From Paradesertivirga superstes (lineage in GTDB: Bacteria > Bacteroidota > Bacteroidia > Sphingobacteriales > Sphingobacteriaceae), in NCBI RefSeq assembly GCF_037622515.1, contig NZ_JBBJCN010000003.1, positions 620,001 to 684,000 on the forward strand: a stretch of 64,000 nucleotides of DNA, given 5' to 3'. Positions 17,865 to 26,942 of the stretch are shown here, piece after piece; positions within the stretch are counted from its first letter, which is position 1, and each line of letters starts with the position of its first letter. Position numbers and translations under genes: made by a program. The notes below the pieces were generated by a model. That model had not been told where the DNA came from and made no database searches. It worked only from the letters and a program-made list of their open reading frames with translations.

Positions 17865-19283
17865 ATGAACGTAATCCACCTAAGTGCAGAATGCTACCCG
17901 GTCGCTAAAGTTGGCGGCTTAGGAGACGTGGTAGGAGCTCTGCCGAAATATCAGCAAGCCGCTGGGGTAACCGCTATGGTAGTTATGCCATATTATGACC
18001 GAAAATTTGCACAAGAGAATAATTTCGATATAATTTTTGAATCCCGGATTACTATGGGAACCTTTACAGGCCCATTTCAGGTTTTAAGAGAATCTACGGA
18101 TAAGCTTGGTTTCCCCTTGCATCTTATTAGAATTCCGGAGCTTTTAGACAGACCTGAAATTTATAGCTATCCGGATGAAACCGAACAATTTGTTGCATTT
18201 CAGCTGGCATTTTTAGAATGGTTACTAAATTTTGGTGATTTACCGGATGTCATTCATTCGCATGACCATCATGCAGGGCTGATCCCATTTCTATTATATC
18301 ATTCTCCGCGATACAAAACCCTTGCAAAAATACGCACGGTATTAACTATTCACAACGCACAATACCAGGGATGGATAGGTTGGGAAAAATTAAATCTGTT
18401 GCCTGACTTCGAAATCTGGGAAAGCAACTTATTGGAATGGGGAGATTGTATCAATCCGTTAGCTTCTGCTGTAAAATGTTGTTGGAAATATACAACCGTT
18501 TCACCCAGTTATTTAGAAGAATTAAGTGTCAATTCGAATGGATTGGAGACTCTTTTTATAGCGGAAAGGTCTAAAGGAGTTGGAATAATTAATGGCATTG
18601 ACAGCGATGTCTGGAATCCGGAAACGGACCCAATGATATCAGCGAACTACTCTGCAAAAAATGCATCTGCCGGTAAACTGGAGAATAAAAAACTTGTATG
18701 CAAGGAGTTTTTCCTGAATGAAAACAAACCTCTTGTTGCTTTTATAGGAAGATTAGTAGGTGAAAAGGGGGCAGATCTTCTTCCTGAAGCCATTACAAAA
18801 ATTTTAATTAAACATAAAGGCGAAGTAAGCATACTGGTGCTAGGATCGGGAGAACCCGAAATAGAGGAGGCCCTTGCCAGTTTAACTTCAACATTTAAAG
18901 AAGATTATAACGTTTTTATAGGTTACCACGAAGGCCTCTCGCACAGAATTTATGCCGGGGCAGACTTTTTAATTATGCCATCTCGTGTTGAACCATGCGG
19001 ATTAAATCAATTATATTCCTTACGTTACGGAACAATTCCTGTTGTTAGAAGCACGGGCGGTTTAAAAGACACTGTCATAGATGTTTCGGAGGAAAACGGA
19101 TATGGAATTCGGTTTGAAGATGCAGATGCAGATAGTATTGCCGATGCTGTCGACAGATGTATAGAAATCTATAAAAACACCTCGCAAATGGAATTGTTAC
19201 ATATTAGAATGATGTCACTGAACTATTCGTGGCATCAATCTGCTACACACTATATAAACCTTTACAAAAGCTTAACTCTTTAA
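17865..19283 (+). CDS. glgA: Glycogen synthase (ADP-glucose type)
   Basis: A 472-residue GT5 glycosyltransferase. It has the N-terminal KVGGLGD (residues 15-21) that binds ADP-glucose, HSHDHHAGL, and the C-terminal half with FIGRLVGEKG and the EPCGLNQLYSLRYGTIPVVRSTGGLKDTV retaining-transferase motif. It extends alpha-1,4-glucan chains. The next gene (glgC) starts 4 bp later, so the two enzymes of ADP-glucose-dependent glycogen synthesis are made from one transcript. Confidence 0.96.
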   Translation: MNVIHLSAECYPVAKVGGLGDVVGALPKYQQAAGVTAMVVMPYYDRKFAQENNFDIIFESRITMGTFTGPFQVLRESTDKLGFPLHLIRIPELLDRPEIYSYPDETEQFVAFQLAFLEWLLNFGDLPDVIHSHDHHAGLIPFLLYHSPRYKTLAKIRTVLTIHNAQYQGWIGWEKLNLLPDFEIWESNLLEWGDCINPLASAVKCCWKYTTVSPSYLEELSVNSNGLETLFIAERSKGVGIINGIDSDVWNPETDPMISANYSAKNASAGKLENKKLVCKEFFLNENKPLVAFIGRLVGEKGADLLPEAITKILIKHKGEVSILVLGSGEPEIEEALASLTSTFKEDYNVFIGYHEGLSHRIYAGADFLIMPSRVEPCGLNQLYSLRYGTIPVVRSTGGLKDTVIDVSEENGYGIRFEDADADSIADAVDRCIEIYKNTSQMELLHIRMMSLNYSWHQSATHYINLYKSLTL

Positions 19284-19287
19284 TATT

Positions 19288-20550
19288 ATGATGTCAAAAG
19301 TCCTTGCAATTATACTTGGGGGAGGTTCCGGAACCCGTTTACAACCTCTAACCGCTACCCGCTCTAAACCAGCAGTTCCGATTGCCGGTAAATATCGATT
19401 GGTTGATATCCCAATCTCTAACTGTCTGAATTCTGGAATAGACCGTATTTTTGTTCTCACCCAGTTTAACTCTGCTTCGCTAAATAAGCACATTAAAAAC
19501 ACCTATCACTTTAATGTATTTAGTACAGCTTTTGTTGATATACTGGCTGCAGAGCAAACCCCAAGCAATTCAGGATGGTTTCAGGGAACTGCGGATGCGG
19601 TGCGACAGTCTTTACATCATATGTCACCCTTTGAATTTGATTATGTTCTTATCTTATCAGGGGATCAGTTATACCAAATTGATTTTAACGATATGATTAA
19701 AAGTCATATTGAACGCAATGCGGAAGTTTCTGTGGCAACCATACCCGTTACTGCCAAAGATGTTCCCGGTTTCGGAATTATGAAAATTGATAAAGAAGGA
19801 ATTATAACTTCTTTCATTGAAAAACCACAAACAGACTTTGATGAGTGGAAATCGGAAGTGGGTCCTGAAATGGAGGCTCAAGGAAGGGTTTATCAGGCCT
19901 CAATGGGTATTTACATCTTTAACAGGGATGTTCTTTACGATACTCTAACAAATGATCCGCATACAGATTTTGGTAAGGAAATTATTCCGGAAGCTTTAAG
20001 CCGGCACAAAGTTGTGAGTTATCAATACGACGGCTACTGGACCGACATAGGAACTATTCCGTCATTTTTTGAAGCCAACATCGGTTTAACAGATGATATT
20101 CCTGAATTCAATTTATTCGACAAAAAGACCATTTTTTCTCGTCCAAGAATGCTTCCACCTTCAAAAGTGCAGGGAACGACTCTCGAAAGATCAGTTATTG
20201 CCGACGGATGTATCATTCAGGCCAGTCGTATTGAACGTTCAGTTATTGGCATCCGTACCCGCATAGGGCGGGGAACTACAATTGAATATTGTTATATAAT
20301 GGGTAGCGATTACTATCAAAGCCTGGATCAATTAGAAGAATCAAAAAAATCACAGACACCAATAATTGGTGTGGGAGAACGGTGCTATATTAAGAATGCC
20401 ATTCTTGACAAAAATTGCCGCGTTGGTAATGATGTGAGGATAAACGGCGGGCCTCATTTAAAAGATGGAGATTACGGGAAATACACTGTTACTGAAGGGA
20501 TTGTGGTGGTAAAAAAAGGTGCCTGCATTGAAAATGGCACTGTAATTTAG
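19288..20550 (+). CDS. glgC: Glucose-1-phosphate adenylyltransferase (ADP-glucose pyrophosphorylase)
   Basis: A 420-residue nucleotidyltransferase that makes ADP-glucose. The N-terminal half has LGGGSGTRLQPLTATRSKPAVPIAG and a YWTDIGTI segment. The C-terminal left-handed beta-helix (about 300-420) carries regulatory and oligomerisation surfaces. Two consecutive ATG codons (19288, 19291) are both possible starts. It lies 4 bp after glgA and is followed by a terminator. Confidence 0.96.
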   Translation: MMSKVLAIILGGGSGTRLQPLTATRSKPAVPIAGKYRLVDIPISNCLNSGIDRIFVLTQFNSASLNKHIKNTYHFNVFSTAFVDILAAEQTPSNSGWFQGTADAVRQSLHHMSPFEFDYVLILSGDQLYQIDFNDMIKSHIERNAEVSVATIPVTAKDVPGFGIMKIDKEGIITSFIEKPQTDFDEWKSEVGPEMEAQGRVYQASMGIYIFNRDVLYDTLTNDPHTDFGKEIIPEALSRHKVVSYQYDGYWTDIGTIPSFFEANIGLTDDIPEFNLFDKKTIFSRPRMLPPSKVQGTTLERSVIADGCIIQASRIERSVIGIRTRIGRGTTIEYCYIMGSDYYQSLDQLEESKKSQTPIIGVGERCYIKNAILDKNCRVGNDVRINGGPHLKDGDYGKYTVTEGIVVVKKGACIENGTVI

Positions 20551-20572
20551 TATCTAATCTTATTACTTTTAG

Positions 20573-20606
20573 AAAAAGTTCACCTCCACAGGGTGAACTT
20601 TTTTTT
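20573..20606 (+). terminator. Rho-independent terminator of glgA-glgC
   Basis: AAAAAGTTCACC (20573-20584) pairs with GGTGAACTTTTT around a short TCCACAG loop, and an uninterrupted T-run follows. It ends the glycogen operon. Confidence 0.9.
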
Positions 20607-20712
20607 AAGCTGTTTTTTTTATTTCAAATTCTCCAACACACTCATTTCTTACATCCAAAATAAAAAGCACGTTCTCGTAGAGCGCTATGTATCCAGGTAA
20701 TGCGAAGGCCAT
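20605..20712 (-). CDS. Possible 35-residue small ORF
   Basis: An ATG at 20712 opens a 35-codon frame on the minus strand (product begins MAFALPGYIALYENVLF and ends EFEIKKTA). The composition is protein-like and the ORF lies wholly in the glgC/kinase gap. It would overlap the start of the glgC terminator only at its stop codon. There is no recognised family and no clear promoter, so it could be chance. Confidence 0.25.
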   Translation of the reverse strand: MAFALPGYIALYENVLFILDVRNECVGEFEIKKTA

Positions 20713-20803
20713 TAAAGAAAAAAATTAATAAATCGGAGTTCATTATCCCAAAACGCTGAATTGAAACGTTAAAACAAGTGTATTTCATAAAGCAGATATA
20801 AAA

Positions 20804-20910
20804 ATGAAACCATCATGAGCATACCAACACCAACAGCAATGAATATACCCGCCTGTTTTCCGGGCAGGCTCATGATCGCTTCATAGCCATTAAAAAGATA
20901 ATATTCTCTA
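20804..20910 (+). promoter_or_regulatory. Conserved leader element E1 (long imperfect hairpin plus 26-nt spacer) of the hybrid kinase
   Basis: The 17-nt arm ATGAAACCATCATGAGC (20804-20820) pairs at 15 of 17 positions with GCTCATGATCGCTTCAT (20868-20884). The 47-nt loop ends in a GC-rich segment that can form CCCG/CGGG or CCTG/CAGG hairpins. Exactly 26 nt follow before the kinase ATG. The same architecture precedes the kinase starting at 38339 and the ABC ATPase at 55921, with compensatory base changes. It is probably a cis-acting RNA; a protein-binding DNA site is the alternative. Confidence 0.75.
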
Positions 20911-23394
20911 ATGAAAAATATTTTTTTTAACACTCCGGTTAAAGGAAAGGTTATAATAGCTTTTATCATTGCTATAATTGCAATTTTTCTTGCCTGGAAT
21001 ATAAGCAAACTCACTTTCAGAGAATTGATCAATACAGTAGAAAGTATTTCTGCGCCTAATGATAAATTAACACTTGTGAATCATCTCTCAAGAAAAATTA
21101 TTCACCTGGATCAGCTTCAGAGAACCATGGCGCTGGACAAAAAAACCTACAATGAAATATTCATTAAAGAGTTCGGAGAGTTACGTTTGACCCTCGATAC
21201 GCTGGAATTTCTATATGAAGATAATGAACAGCAGGTCAAACACATAAACATAATGAAGCGGCTTTTGCTGGAACGCAACAGATTATTTATTGACTATTTA
21301 AACAGCAGAGAAAAAATGATCGACAACAAGGTTTTATCTGATCAGATAAGATCACTTGATGGGATGATCAGTAGCCGGTCGGAAAAGGCCGATAGCTCTC
21401 AGGTTCTTAAAACAGAAGAAAGGGTTTCTACAACCACAATATTTCCTATAGAAAAAGATTCCAAAGGGTTTTTGGGTAGACTCTTTGGCAGAAAAAAAGA
21501 ACTCCAGGGTACTGAACAAAAAAAAGTAGTTAACGAAGAATTAAATATTACAATCGATACAATTCGTCTAACTCCAAAGGACAAAACTTTAATGGACGTT
21601 AAGCAAGCTATGCTTAACATGAAAAAAAAGCAGCTTCAGCAAAGTAAGAGTTTCATAAGCCATGAAGCCGGGCTTACGCTTACAGCCAATAACTTAACAC
21701 GCCAAATGCTTGCACTACTCCAATTGGTAGAAGAAGACGTGATGCAACAATCGGCAGCCAATAACCAGAAGGCGAGAAACACCGTTAATGATAGTGTGTA
21801 CTATATTAATATAATCCTCATATCCTTCCTCTTCTTTACAGCGATTCTTCTCTACTTTATTTTAATCGATATTTCCAGGAGCAACGCCTACCGCAATCAG
21901 CTTGAGCTTGCCAAATCTGAAGCTGAGTATCATGGTGCAGCAAAACAACGTTTTTTAGCTAATATGAGTCATGAGATCCGTACACCCCTTCAGGCTATTA
22001 TTGGCTATAGCGACCTTATGAAAAATGGTCAAACCGAGCCCTATACGGTCGATGCCATCTATCATTCTTCAAGGCATTTATTACAAATTGTAAATGAAGT
22101 TCTTGATTATAGCAGAATTACCTCAGGAAAATTTACGCTGAATGTTTCTACGTTTAATTTAACCGAATTGCTTAAGGAAGTGGTTTCGGTAATGGGCCTG
22201 TCCATTAAGGAAAAATCACTTGAGTTTGTAACGAACCTGGACTTATCTGATGAAGAATATGTAAGCGGAGATTCTTTCCGACTTAAGCAAATCCTTTATA
22301 ATCTGCTGGGTAATGCTATAAAATTTACAGATCAGGGCACTATTACGCTAAATGCATCGTGTAAACATTATAATGGCAATGTACATATCATGTTAAGCAT
22401 ACAAGATACTGGTGCAGGCATTGCGGAACTGGATTTAAAACGTGTATTCAACGAGTTTGAGCAGGGAAGTACGACTAAGAATGATAAAATCCCCTCCGGA
22501 TCCGGGCTGGGATTGAGCATTGTTAAGGAAATTGTTGAGGCGCAGGGCGGGAGGATTCATGTTAAAAGCGAAGTTGGAAAAGGGACCTGTTTTACATTAA
22601 ACATGAGATTCGCAGTCGCTAAGCAACCTGATATTACAAATCTAGACAGGGAAGAAAAACCATCTGACTTTAGAGGAAAGGTATGGGTGGTTGATGACGA
22701 TGCTTTTATTTTGCAGCTCTGTTCGACGATTTTAGAAAATCACTCCATAAAGCATGTTTGTTTCAATAACCCTCAAAATGCATTAAACACACCCTTGGAC
22801 ACAGATGTTACCTGCATTTTACTTGACATTTGCATGCCTGGAATGAAGGGAACCGAACTTTGTAAATTGCTAAGAAAGACAATCCCTGCAGATGTTAAAA
22901 TCTTTGCCCTAACGGCCCAGGCGCTTCCCGAGGAAAGGAGCACCCTGTTGAGCCAGGGGTTTGATGGTTTATTAATGAAGCCATTTGATCAGGAAGAGAT
23001 AATTAGGTTAATACGCCAGGAAAATTCTCAACCAGAAATATTGAGAGACCTTCCCGATTTTAATTTATTAAGAAAAATGACATTTGGTGATGAGGGGCAA
23101 CTTCAAAAAATAATGGAGCGCTTTGTTGAAGATTCCGAAAGCGATATTAACCTGCTTGAGGCAGCATTAAAGAGGAATAACAGGGATGAAATAACCTTGT
23201 TACTTCATCGAATTGCCGGGAGAACAGCGCAAATCGGAACAAAAAACCTCGCTTTAAATTTCAGACGATTAGAATTGAATTGGGGGTCGACCAATGATAT
23301 ACTCAAGGACCAAATGAAAGAAGACATAAAAAACCTTCAGCTAATGCTTGTCAATATTATGGAAGAGTATCAGCTACCCCAGTCAATCTACTAG
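20911..23394 (+). CDS. Hybrid sensor histidine kinase (HisKA-HATPase-REC-HPt)
   Basis: An 827-residue tripartite phosphorelay kinase. Membrane helices at about 12-32 and 297-320 frame a mostly helical periplasmic sensor of about 265 residues. Then come HisKA (ANMSHEIRTPLQAIIGYSDLM, His near 353), HATPase (LLGNAIKFTDQG, DTGAGI, GSGLGLSIVKEI), a receiver (phospho-Asp in ILLDICMPGMKG, near 638) and a C-terminal HPt domain (LLHRIAGRTAQIG, His near 765). It can pass phosphate internally and out to a separate regulator. The convergent NtrC-type gene ending 10 bp away is the obvious candidate. Its leader carries element E1. Confidence 0.93.
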   Translation: MKNIFFNTPVKGKVIIAFIIAIIAIFLAWNISKLTFRELINTVESISAPNDKLTLVNHLSRKIIHLDQLQRTMALDKKTYNEIFIKEFGELRLTLDTLEFLYEDNEQQVKHINIMKRLLLERNRLFIDYLNSREKMIDNKVLSDQIRSLDGMISSRSEKADSSQVLKTEERVSTTTIFPIEKDSKGFLGRLFGRKKELQGTEQKKVVNEELNITIDTIRLTPKDKTLMDVKQAMLNMKKKQLQQSKSFISHEAGLTLTANNLTRQMLALLQLVEEDVMQQSAANNQKARNTVNDSVYYINIILISFLFFTAILLYFILIDISRSNAYRNQLELAKSEAEYHGAAKQRFLANMSHEIRTPLQAIIGYSDLMKNGQTEPYTVDAIYHSSRHLLQIVNEVLDYSRITSGKFTLNVSTFNLTELLKEVVSVMGLSIKEKSLEFVTNLDLSDEEYVSGDSFRLKQILYNLLGNAIKFTDQGTITLNASCKHYNGNVHIMLSIQDTGAGIAELDLKRVFNEFEQGSTTKNDKIPSGSGLGLSIVKEIVEAQGGRIHVKSEVGKGTCFTLNMRFAVAKQPDITNLDREEKPSDFRGKVWVVDDDAFILQLCSTILENHSIKHVCFNNPQNALNTPLDTDVTCILLDICMPGMKGTELCKLLRKTIPADVKIFALTAQALPEERSTLLSQGFDGLLMKPFDQEEIIRLIRQENSQPEILRDLPDFNLLRKMTFGDEGQLQKIMERFVEDSESDINLLEAALKRNNRDEITLLLHRIAGRTAQIGTKNLALNFRRLELNWGSTNDILKDQMKEDIKNLQLMLVNIMEEYQLPQSIY

Positions 23395-23404
23395 ACCAGA
23401 ATTA

Positions 23405-24730
23405 TTATTCGATATTATACTTTTCGATTTTGCTGTAAAGTGTCTTCCGATCAATATTAAGCAGCTTGGCAGCCATAGATTTATTATACTTCACCTTTTT
23501 TAGTGTATCGGAAATGAGCGCCTTTTCATTGGCTTCGTTTATCGCTTTTAGATCTGCTCCATGAGCCTTTGGCATCTCACTAATGGAAAATATCATCTCA
23601 TCAGGCAAAGTTTCTATGCCTGCTTCACCAGTTTTACTTAACAGAACCATTCGCTTAATAACATTCTTAAGCTCTCTCAGATTGCCGGGCCAGTCATAAC
23701 GCTTAAAAATGGTATAAACTTCTGCTGACAAATTATTTACATTGCGGCCAAGATCACGATTGGCCATAGTGATAAAATGCTGAACAAATATGTCAAAATC
23801 GTTTCCACGTTCTCTCAAAGGAGGAAGCTGTATTTTAAACTCATTCAGCCGATGATAAAGATCTTCCCGGAATTTGCCCTGACTAACACTTTTTAATAAA
23901 TCGTCATTCGTTGCCGCAATAATACGTACATCTACAGTGACTAACTTATTGCTTCCCAAAGGCTGTATGACCCTTTCCTGCAAGGCCCTAAGGAGATTTA
24001 CCTGAACTTCATAATCCAGATTCCCAATTTCATCAAGAAAAATAGTTCCGCCATCAGCGGCCTCAAACTTGCCTTTTTTATCTGCTAAAGCACCTGTGTA
24101 TGCACCTTTAAGATGACCAAACAACTCACTTACTGCAAGTTCTTTGGATAATACACCACAATCGAGGGCTATAAAAGGATTGTTACTTCTTTTACTTTTA
24201 AGATGGATTGCCCGGGCAAAATATTCTTTACCTGTACCGCTTTCTCCCTGTATGATTACAGACATATCTGTAGGTGCCACAAGGTCAATATATTCACCAA
24301 GCTTTTCAGCACTTTCGCTACTGCCACTTATAAAATTCAAAGAATCCGCCTGTTCGTTAGCACCTATATCCTTTGTATTAAGAGCCTGACCTATAGCCAT
24401 TAATAATTCGTCGGGATTAACAGGTTTTGTAATATAGTCGAAGGCTCCGCAACGAATCGCGTTGACTGCGGTTCGAACATCGTTAAAACTGGTCATGATA
24501 ATGACCGGAATCTCGCTGTCTTTTTGCCTGCTGTAGGCCATCACATCCAAACCATTCCCATCAGGTAAGCGGTAATCCAGCAACAAAAGATCGTATTGAG
24601 ATTGATTGAGGGCTTTTATCCCGCTTTTCACATCGGACCGAACATCTACAGAAAAGCCGCTCTTTATCAGAAAACCTTCTAACAGCTGCGAAAAAGTAAG
24701 GTCGTCTTCAATAACCAGGATTTTTGCCAT
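23405..24730 (-). CDS. Sigma-54-dependent response regulator (NtrC type)
   Basis: A 441-residue regulator. The receiver (1-120) has phospho-Asp in LLLLDYRLPDG. The AAA+ domain has GESGTGKE and the sigma-54 contact loop as GAYTGA (F to Y at the third position, a known natural variant). The Fis-type HTH at the C-terminus reads YNKSMAAKLLNIDRKTLYSKIEKYNIE. I start at ATG 24730 (MAKILVIEDD); a frame from 24775 would add 15 residues across the promoter motif. It ends 10 bp from the convergent hybrid kinase, its likely phospho-donor. Confidence 0.95.
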   Translation of the reverse strand: MAKILVIEDDLTFSQLLEGFLIKSGFSVDVRSDVKSGIKALNQSQYDLLLLDYRLPDGNGLDVMAYSRQKDSEIPVIIMTSFNDVRTAVNAIRCGAFDYITKPVNPDELLMAIGQALNTKDIGANEQADSLNFISGSSESAEKLGEYIDLVAPTDMSVIIQGESGTGKEYFARAIHLKSKRSNNPFIALDCGVLSKELAVSELFGHLKGAYTGALADKKGKFEAADGGTIFLDEIGNLDYEVQVNLLRALQERVIQPLGSNKLVTVDVRIIAATNDDLLKSVSQGKFREDLYHRLNEFKIQLPPLRERGNDFDIFVQHFITMANRDLGRNVNNLSAEVYTIFKRYDWPGNLRELKNVIKRMVLLSKTGEAGIETLPDEMIFSISEMPKAHGADLKAINEANEKALISDTLKKVKYNKSMAAKLLNIDRKTLYSKIEKYNIE

Positions 24731-24752
24731 AATTAATAGGTTTCCCTGGGGG

Positions 24753-24760
24753 CAAAAATA
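24753..24760 (-). promoter_or_regulatory. Bacteroidota -7 box of the NtrC-type regulator
   Basis: On the minus strand TATTTTTG matches TAnnTTTG, placing the transcript start near 24746, about 16 nt before the ATG. It abuts the terminator of the upstream gene, so the two transcripts are separate. Confidence 0.5.
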
Positions 24761-24761
24761 C

Positions 24762-24786
24762 AAAAGCCGGAACAAATCCGGCTTTT
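24762..24786 (-). terminator. Rho-independent terminator after the PepSY-like gene
   Basis: AAAAGCCGG pairs with CCGGCTTTT across a 7-nt loop. On the minus strand it is followed by TTTTGTATTTTTG. It lies 32 bp after the stop codon at 24818. Confidence 0.85.
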
Positions 24787-24817
24787 ATAAGGGTCATTTT
24801 AATTGTAATGAAGGGTG

Positions 24818-25135
24818 CTACTGTATTATCTTTCCATCCTTGCCTATTCTGAGGAAGGCTTTTTCCTCTCCTTTTTTAACATTTATTTGGTAATATTCTG
24901 CCCCCGCAGCGCTTTTAACCAAATAAGCGTCTGATGGTATCCATTCTTTAACCTGTTCTGATTTTAAAGTAATTTTTACCGAATCGGGTAATTCTTCCAA
25001 TTTTATAGGGGTTTTAGTAAGGCTGTCCTGGGATGCAATGGTAAGAGTTAAGGGTTCGCTTAATGTAATTGCTTTTACCGAAGTTGTTGCAGCAAGAGCG
25101 ATTATTGCTACTGCTGATAAAAATAATTTTTTCAT
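24818..25135 (-). CDS. Secreted small protein, PepSY-like
   Basis: A 105-residue protein with a clear signal peptide (MKKLFLSAVAIIALAATTSVKA). The mature domain begins TPIKLEELPDSVKITLKSE and ends AEYYQINVKKGEEKAFLRIGKDGKII. That pattern of one helix then beta strands resembles the PepSY-like/BLIP-fold periplasmic proteins of Bacteroidota. It is monocistronic, with its own terminator. The function is not known and the family call is from pattern only. Confidence 0.75.
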   Translation of the reverse strand: MKKLFLSAVAIIALAATTSVKAITLSEPLTLTIASQDSLTKTPIKLEELPDSVKITLKSEQVKEWIPSDAYLVKSAAGAEYYQINVKKGEEKAFLRIGKDGKIIQ

Positions 25136-25305
25136 ACTACTTAGATCTTTGTTTTTAACTATACTGGAATATAGTAAACAATGGTGCCAGAAATGAGAAC
25201 AGGCATATACGCCTCAAAATCAACCATTAAAAGCAAAAATCAAAATTTCATCTGTGGAACTTCTCTACAACATGTAGGATTACCGGTCAATCCCATCCTG
25301 GAAAT

Positions 25306-25956
25306 CTATGGCTTCACCTTGTGCCTGAAAAACCAACCACGAATAAATCCATAACCAAAGCCTCCGATATGAGCCCAGTACCCAACTCCCGAGCTTTCGG
25401 CTTTCTGGAGCTCCAGGGAATCGTATCCTGCCATTATCTGTTGAGCAATATAAAATATCAGGAATACAAAAGCGGATACCCTGAACGAGAAAAAAATGAA
25501 CAGAACTGTTATTCTTGATGAAGGGAACATCACCAGATATGCTCCTAAAGTCGCTGAAATGGCCCCCGAAGCTCCTATACATGGAATAGCGCTTCCCTGC
25601 AACACAAAACAATGAACAAGTGCTGCAATAACTCCTCCGGCAAGGTAAAATAAAAGGAACCGGAAACTCCCAACTGTAACTTCAATATTGTCCCCAAATA
25701 TCCATAAGAAGACCATATTGCCGATTAAGTGCATCCAGCCACCATGAAGAAACATACTCGATATTAAGGTATGAAGGTTAATTCCTTTCCAGATAAGTGA
25801 GGGAACAGCTCCATAGGCATAAAAGAAATTCTCCATCTGCCCGGGGCTTAACTGAAGCTGCTGCCAGAAAATATAGCAGTTGAAAATAATAAGAAGATAT
25901 GTAATAACAGGCTTTGAACGACCTCTTACATTATCATCACCAATAGGAAAAAACAT
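25306..25956 (-). CDS. Rhomboid family intramembrane serine protease
   Basis: A 216-residue six-helix rhomboid. Diagnostic features are HGGWMHLIGNMVFLWIFGDNIE (second helix, near residue 72), the catalytic Ser in GASGAI (near 131) and the catalytic His in WAHIGGFGYGF (near 195). Rhomboids cut membrane proteins within or next to the membrane. It begins 2 bp after the hydrolase gene upstream (stop at 25959), so the two are co-transcribed. The substrate is unknown. Confidence 0.94.
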   Translation of the reverse strand: MFFPIGDDNVRGRSKPVITYLLIIFNCYIFWQQLQLSPGQMENFFYAYGAVPSLIWKGINLHTLISSMFLHGGWMHLIGNMVFLWIFGDNIEVTVGSFRFLLFYLAGGVIAALVHCFVLQGSAIPCIGASGAISATLGAYLVMFPSSRITVLFIFFSFRVSAFVFLIFYIAQQIMAGYDSLELQKAESSGVGYWAHIGGFGYGFIRGWFFRHKVKP

Positions 25957-25958
25957 AA

Positions 25959-26942
25959 TTATAAAACTTGAAATAATGCCGCCATGAATTTATCAAAAAT
26001 TTGGATATGCGGGATATGACCCACTCCATCAAATTCAATAAGCCTTCCAACCGGAATTTTCTTTACAATATCTTTTCCTAACAATTTGTATTGTCCATGT
26101 TTACCTTGCTGCTCCGCTGAGAGCAAGCCTTTACCCACAATAGTCTTATCTTCTGTACCAATCAATAAAACCGTTGGAACCCTAAGATTAACAAATTCGT
26201 GAACTACCGGCTGCTCATAAACCATTGTAAAAGTCATGGCCGAGACCTTTGCATAGCGGGGAAAGTCGGAGCTTTTCGTGGGACCGGCAGCGATTCGCAC
26301 TAAATAATCGTATTCGGATTTCCATTGGGGAAAGTAAGAAGACTGATAATATTTTTTTATGCTTTCGGCTGATGCTTTTAATTCTGTTTTATATTGTTCT
26401 TCTGTTGATACATAGGGAACAAATGAGCGGTAATCTTCGAGCCCGATAGGGTTTTCTAAAAGTAATTTTTCCATCCTTTCGGGATACATTAAGGCAAATC
26501 GGGTGGCAAGCATTCCACCCATAGAATGTCCAAGCACCGAAAGTTTTTGTACGCCGAGACTGTCTAATAGCTGCTTGTTAAATCGTGACAGAAGATGGAA
26601 ACTATAATGAATAAAGGGTTTAGAAGATTTTCCAAAACCTATCTGGTCAGGCGCAATAACCCGGTAACCCGCTGCTGATAATCTTTTAATAACATCAGTC
26701 CAGTAATATCCTGCAAAGTTTTTTCCGTGAAAAAGCATAATCACTTTACCATTGGGCTTAGAGGGTTTTACATCCATAAAGGCCATTCTTAAATCCTGAC
26801 CTTCGGCAGAAAGGTTAATAAACTTAATTGGGTGAGGATAGGTCACATTTTCGAGAGTTATGGAAAGTGTATCAACTTGAGCTAACACCGCATTCATTTG
26901 AAGTATAAAGCAAAGGAGAGCAACAGGCATATTTATTCTCAT
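25959..26942 (-). CDS. Secreted alpha/beta-hydrolase
   Basis: A 327-residue alpha/beta-hydrolase with an N-terminal signal peptide (MRINMPVALLCFILQMNAVLAQ), so probably periplasmic. The oxyanion region is LLFHGKNFAGYYW, followed by DQIGFGKSSKP. The nucleophile elbow is GHSMGGM, the acid is in LIGTEDKTI, and the His is in GVGHIPHI. Cap residues suggest an epoxide-hydrolase, haloalkane-dehalogenase or lactone/ester-hydrolase-like enzyme; the substrate cannot be named. It is the first gene of a two-gene operon with the rhomboid protease. Confidence 0.9.
   Translation of the reverse strand: MRINMPVALLCFILQMNAVLAQVDTLSITLENVTYPHPIKFINLSAEGQDLRMAFMDVKPSKPNGKVIMLFHGKNFAGYYWTDVIKRLSAAGYRVIAPDQIGFGKSSKPFIHYSFHLLSRFNKQLLDSLGVQKLSVLGHSMGGMLATRFALMYPERMEKLLLENPIGLEDYRSFVPYVSTEEQYKTELKASAESIKKYYQSSYFPQWKSEYDYLVRIAAGPTKSSDFPRYAKVSAMTFTMVYEQPVVHEFVNLRVPTVLLIGTEDKTIVGKGLLSAEQQGKHGQYKLLGKDIVKKIPVGRLIEFDGVGHIPHIQIFDKFMAALFQVL

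Noticed and set aside
20848..20868. H-type pseudoknot from CCCG/CGGG and CCTG/CAGG in E1 (and E2)
   Set aside because: The first connecting loop would be 0 nt, which is not sterically reasonable. The two pairings are more likely alternatives.
20769..20873. Antisense ORF over leader E1 (MSLPGKQAG...), with a matching short frame MSLPEKQAG over E2
   Set aside because: The shared peptide start simply reflects the conserved nucleotides of the leader. The E2 frame stops after 15 codons, and conservation follows base pairing rather than codon positions.
25280..25612. 110-codon frame overlapping the rhomboid gene on the same strand
   Set aside because: It is an out-of-frame shadow of the rhomboid gene; the rhomboid frame has all catalytic motifs.
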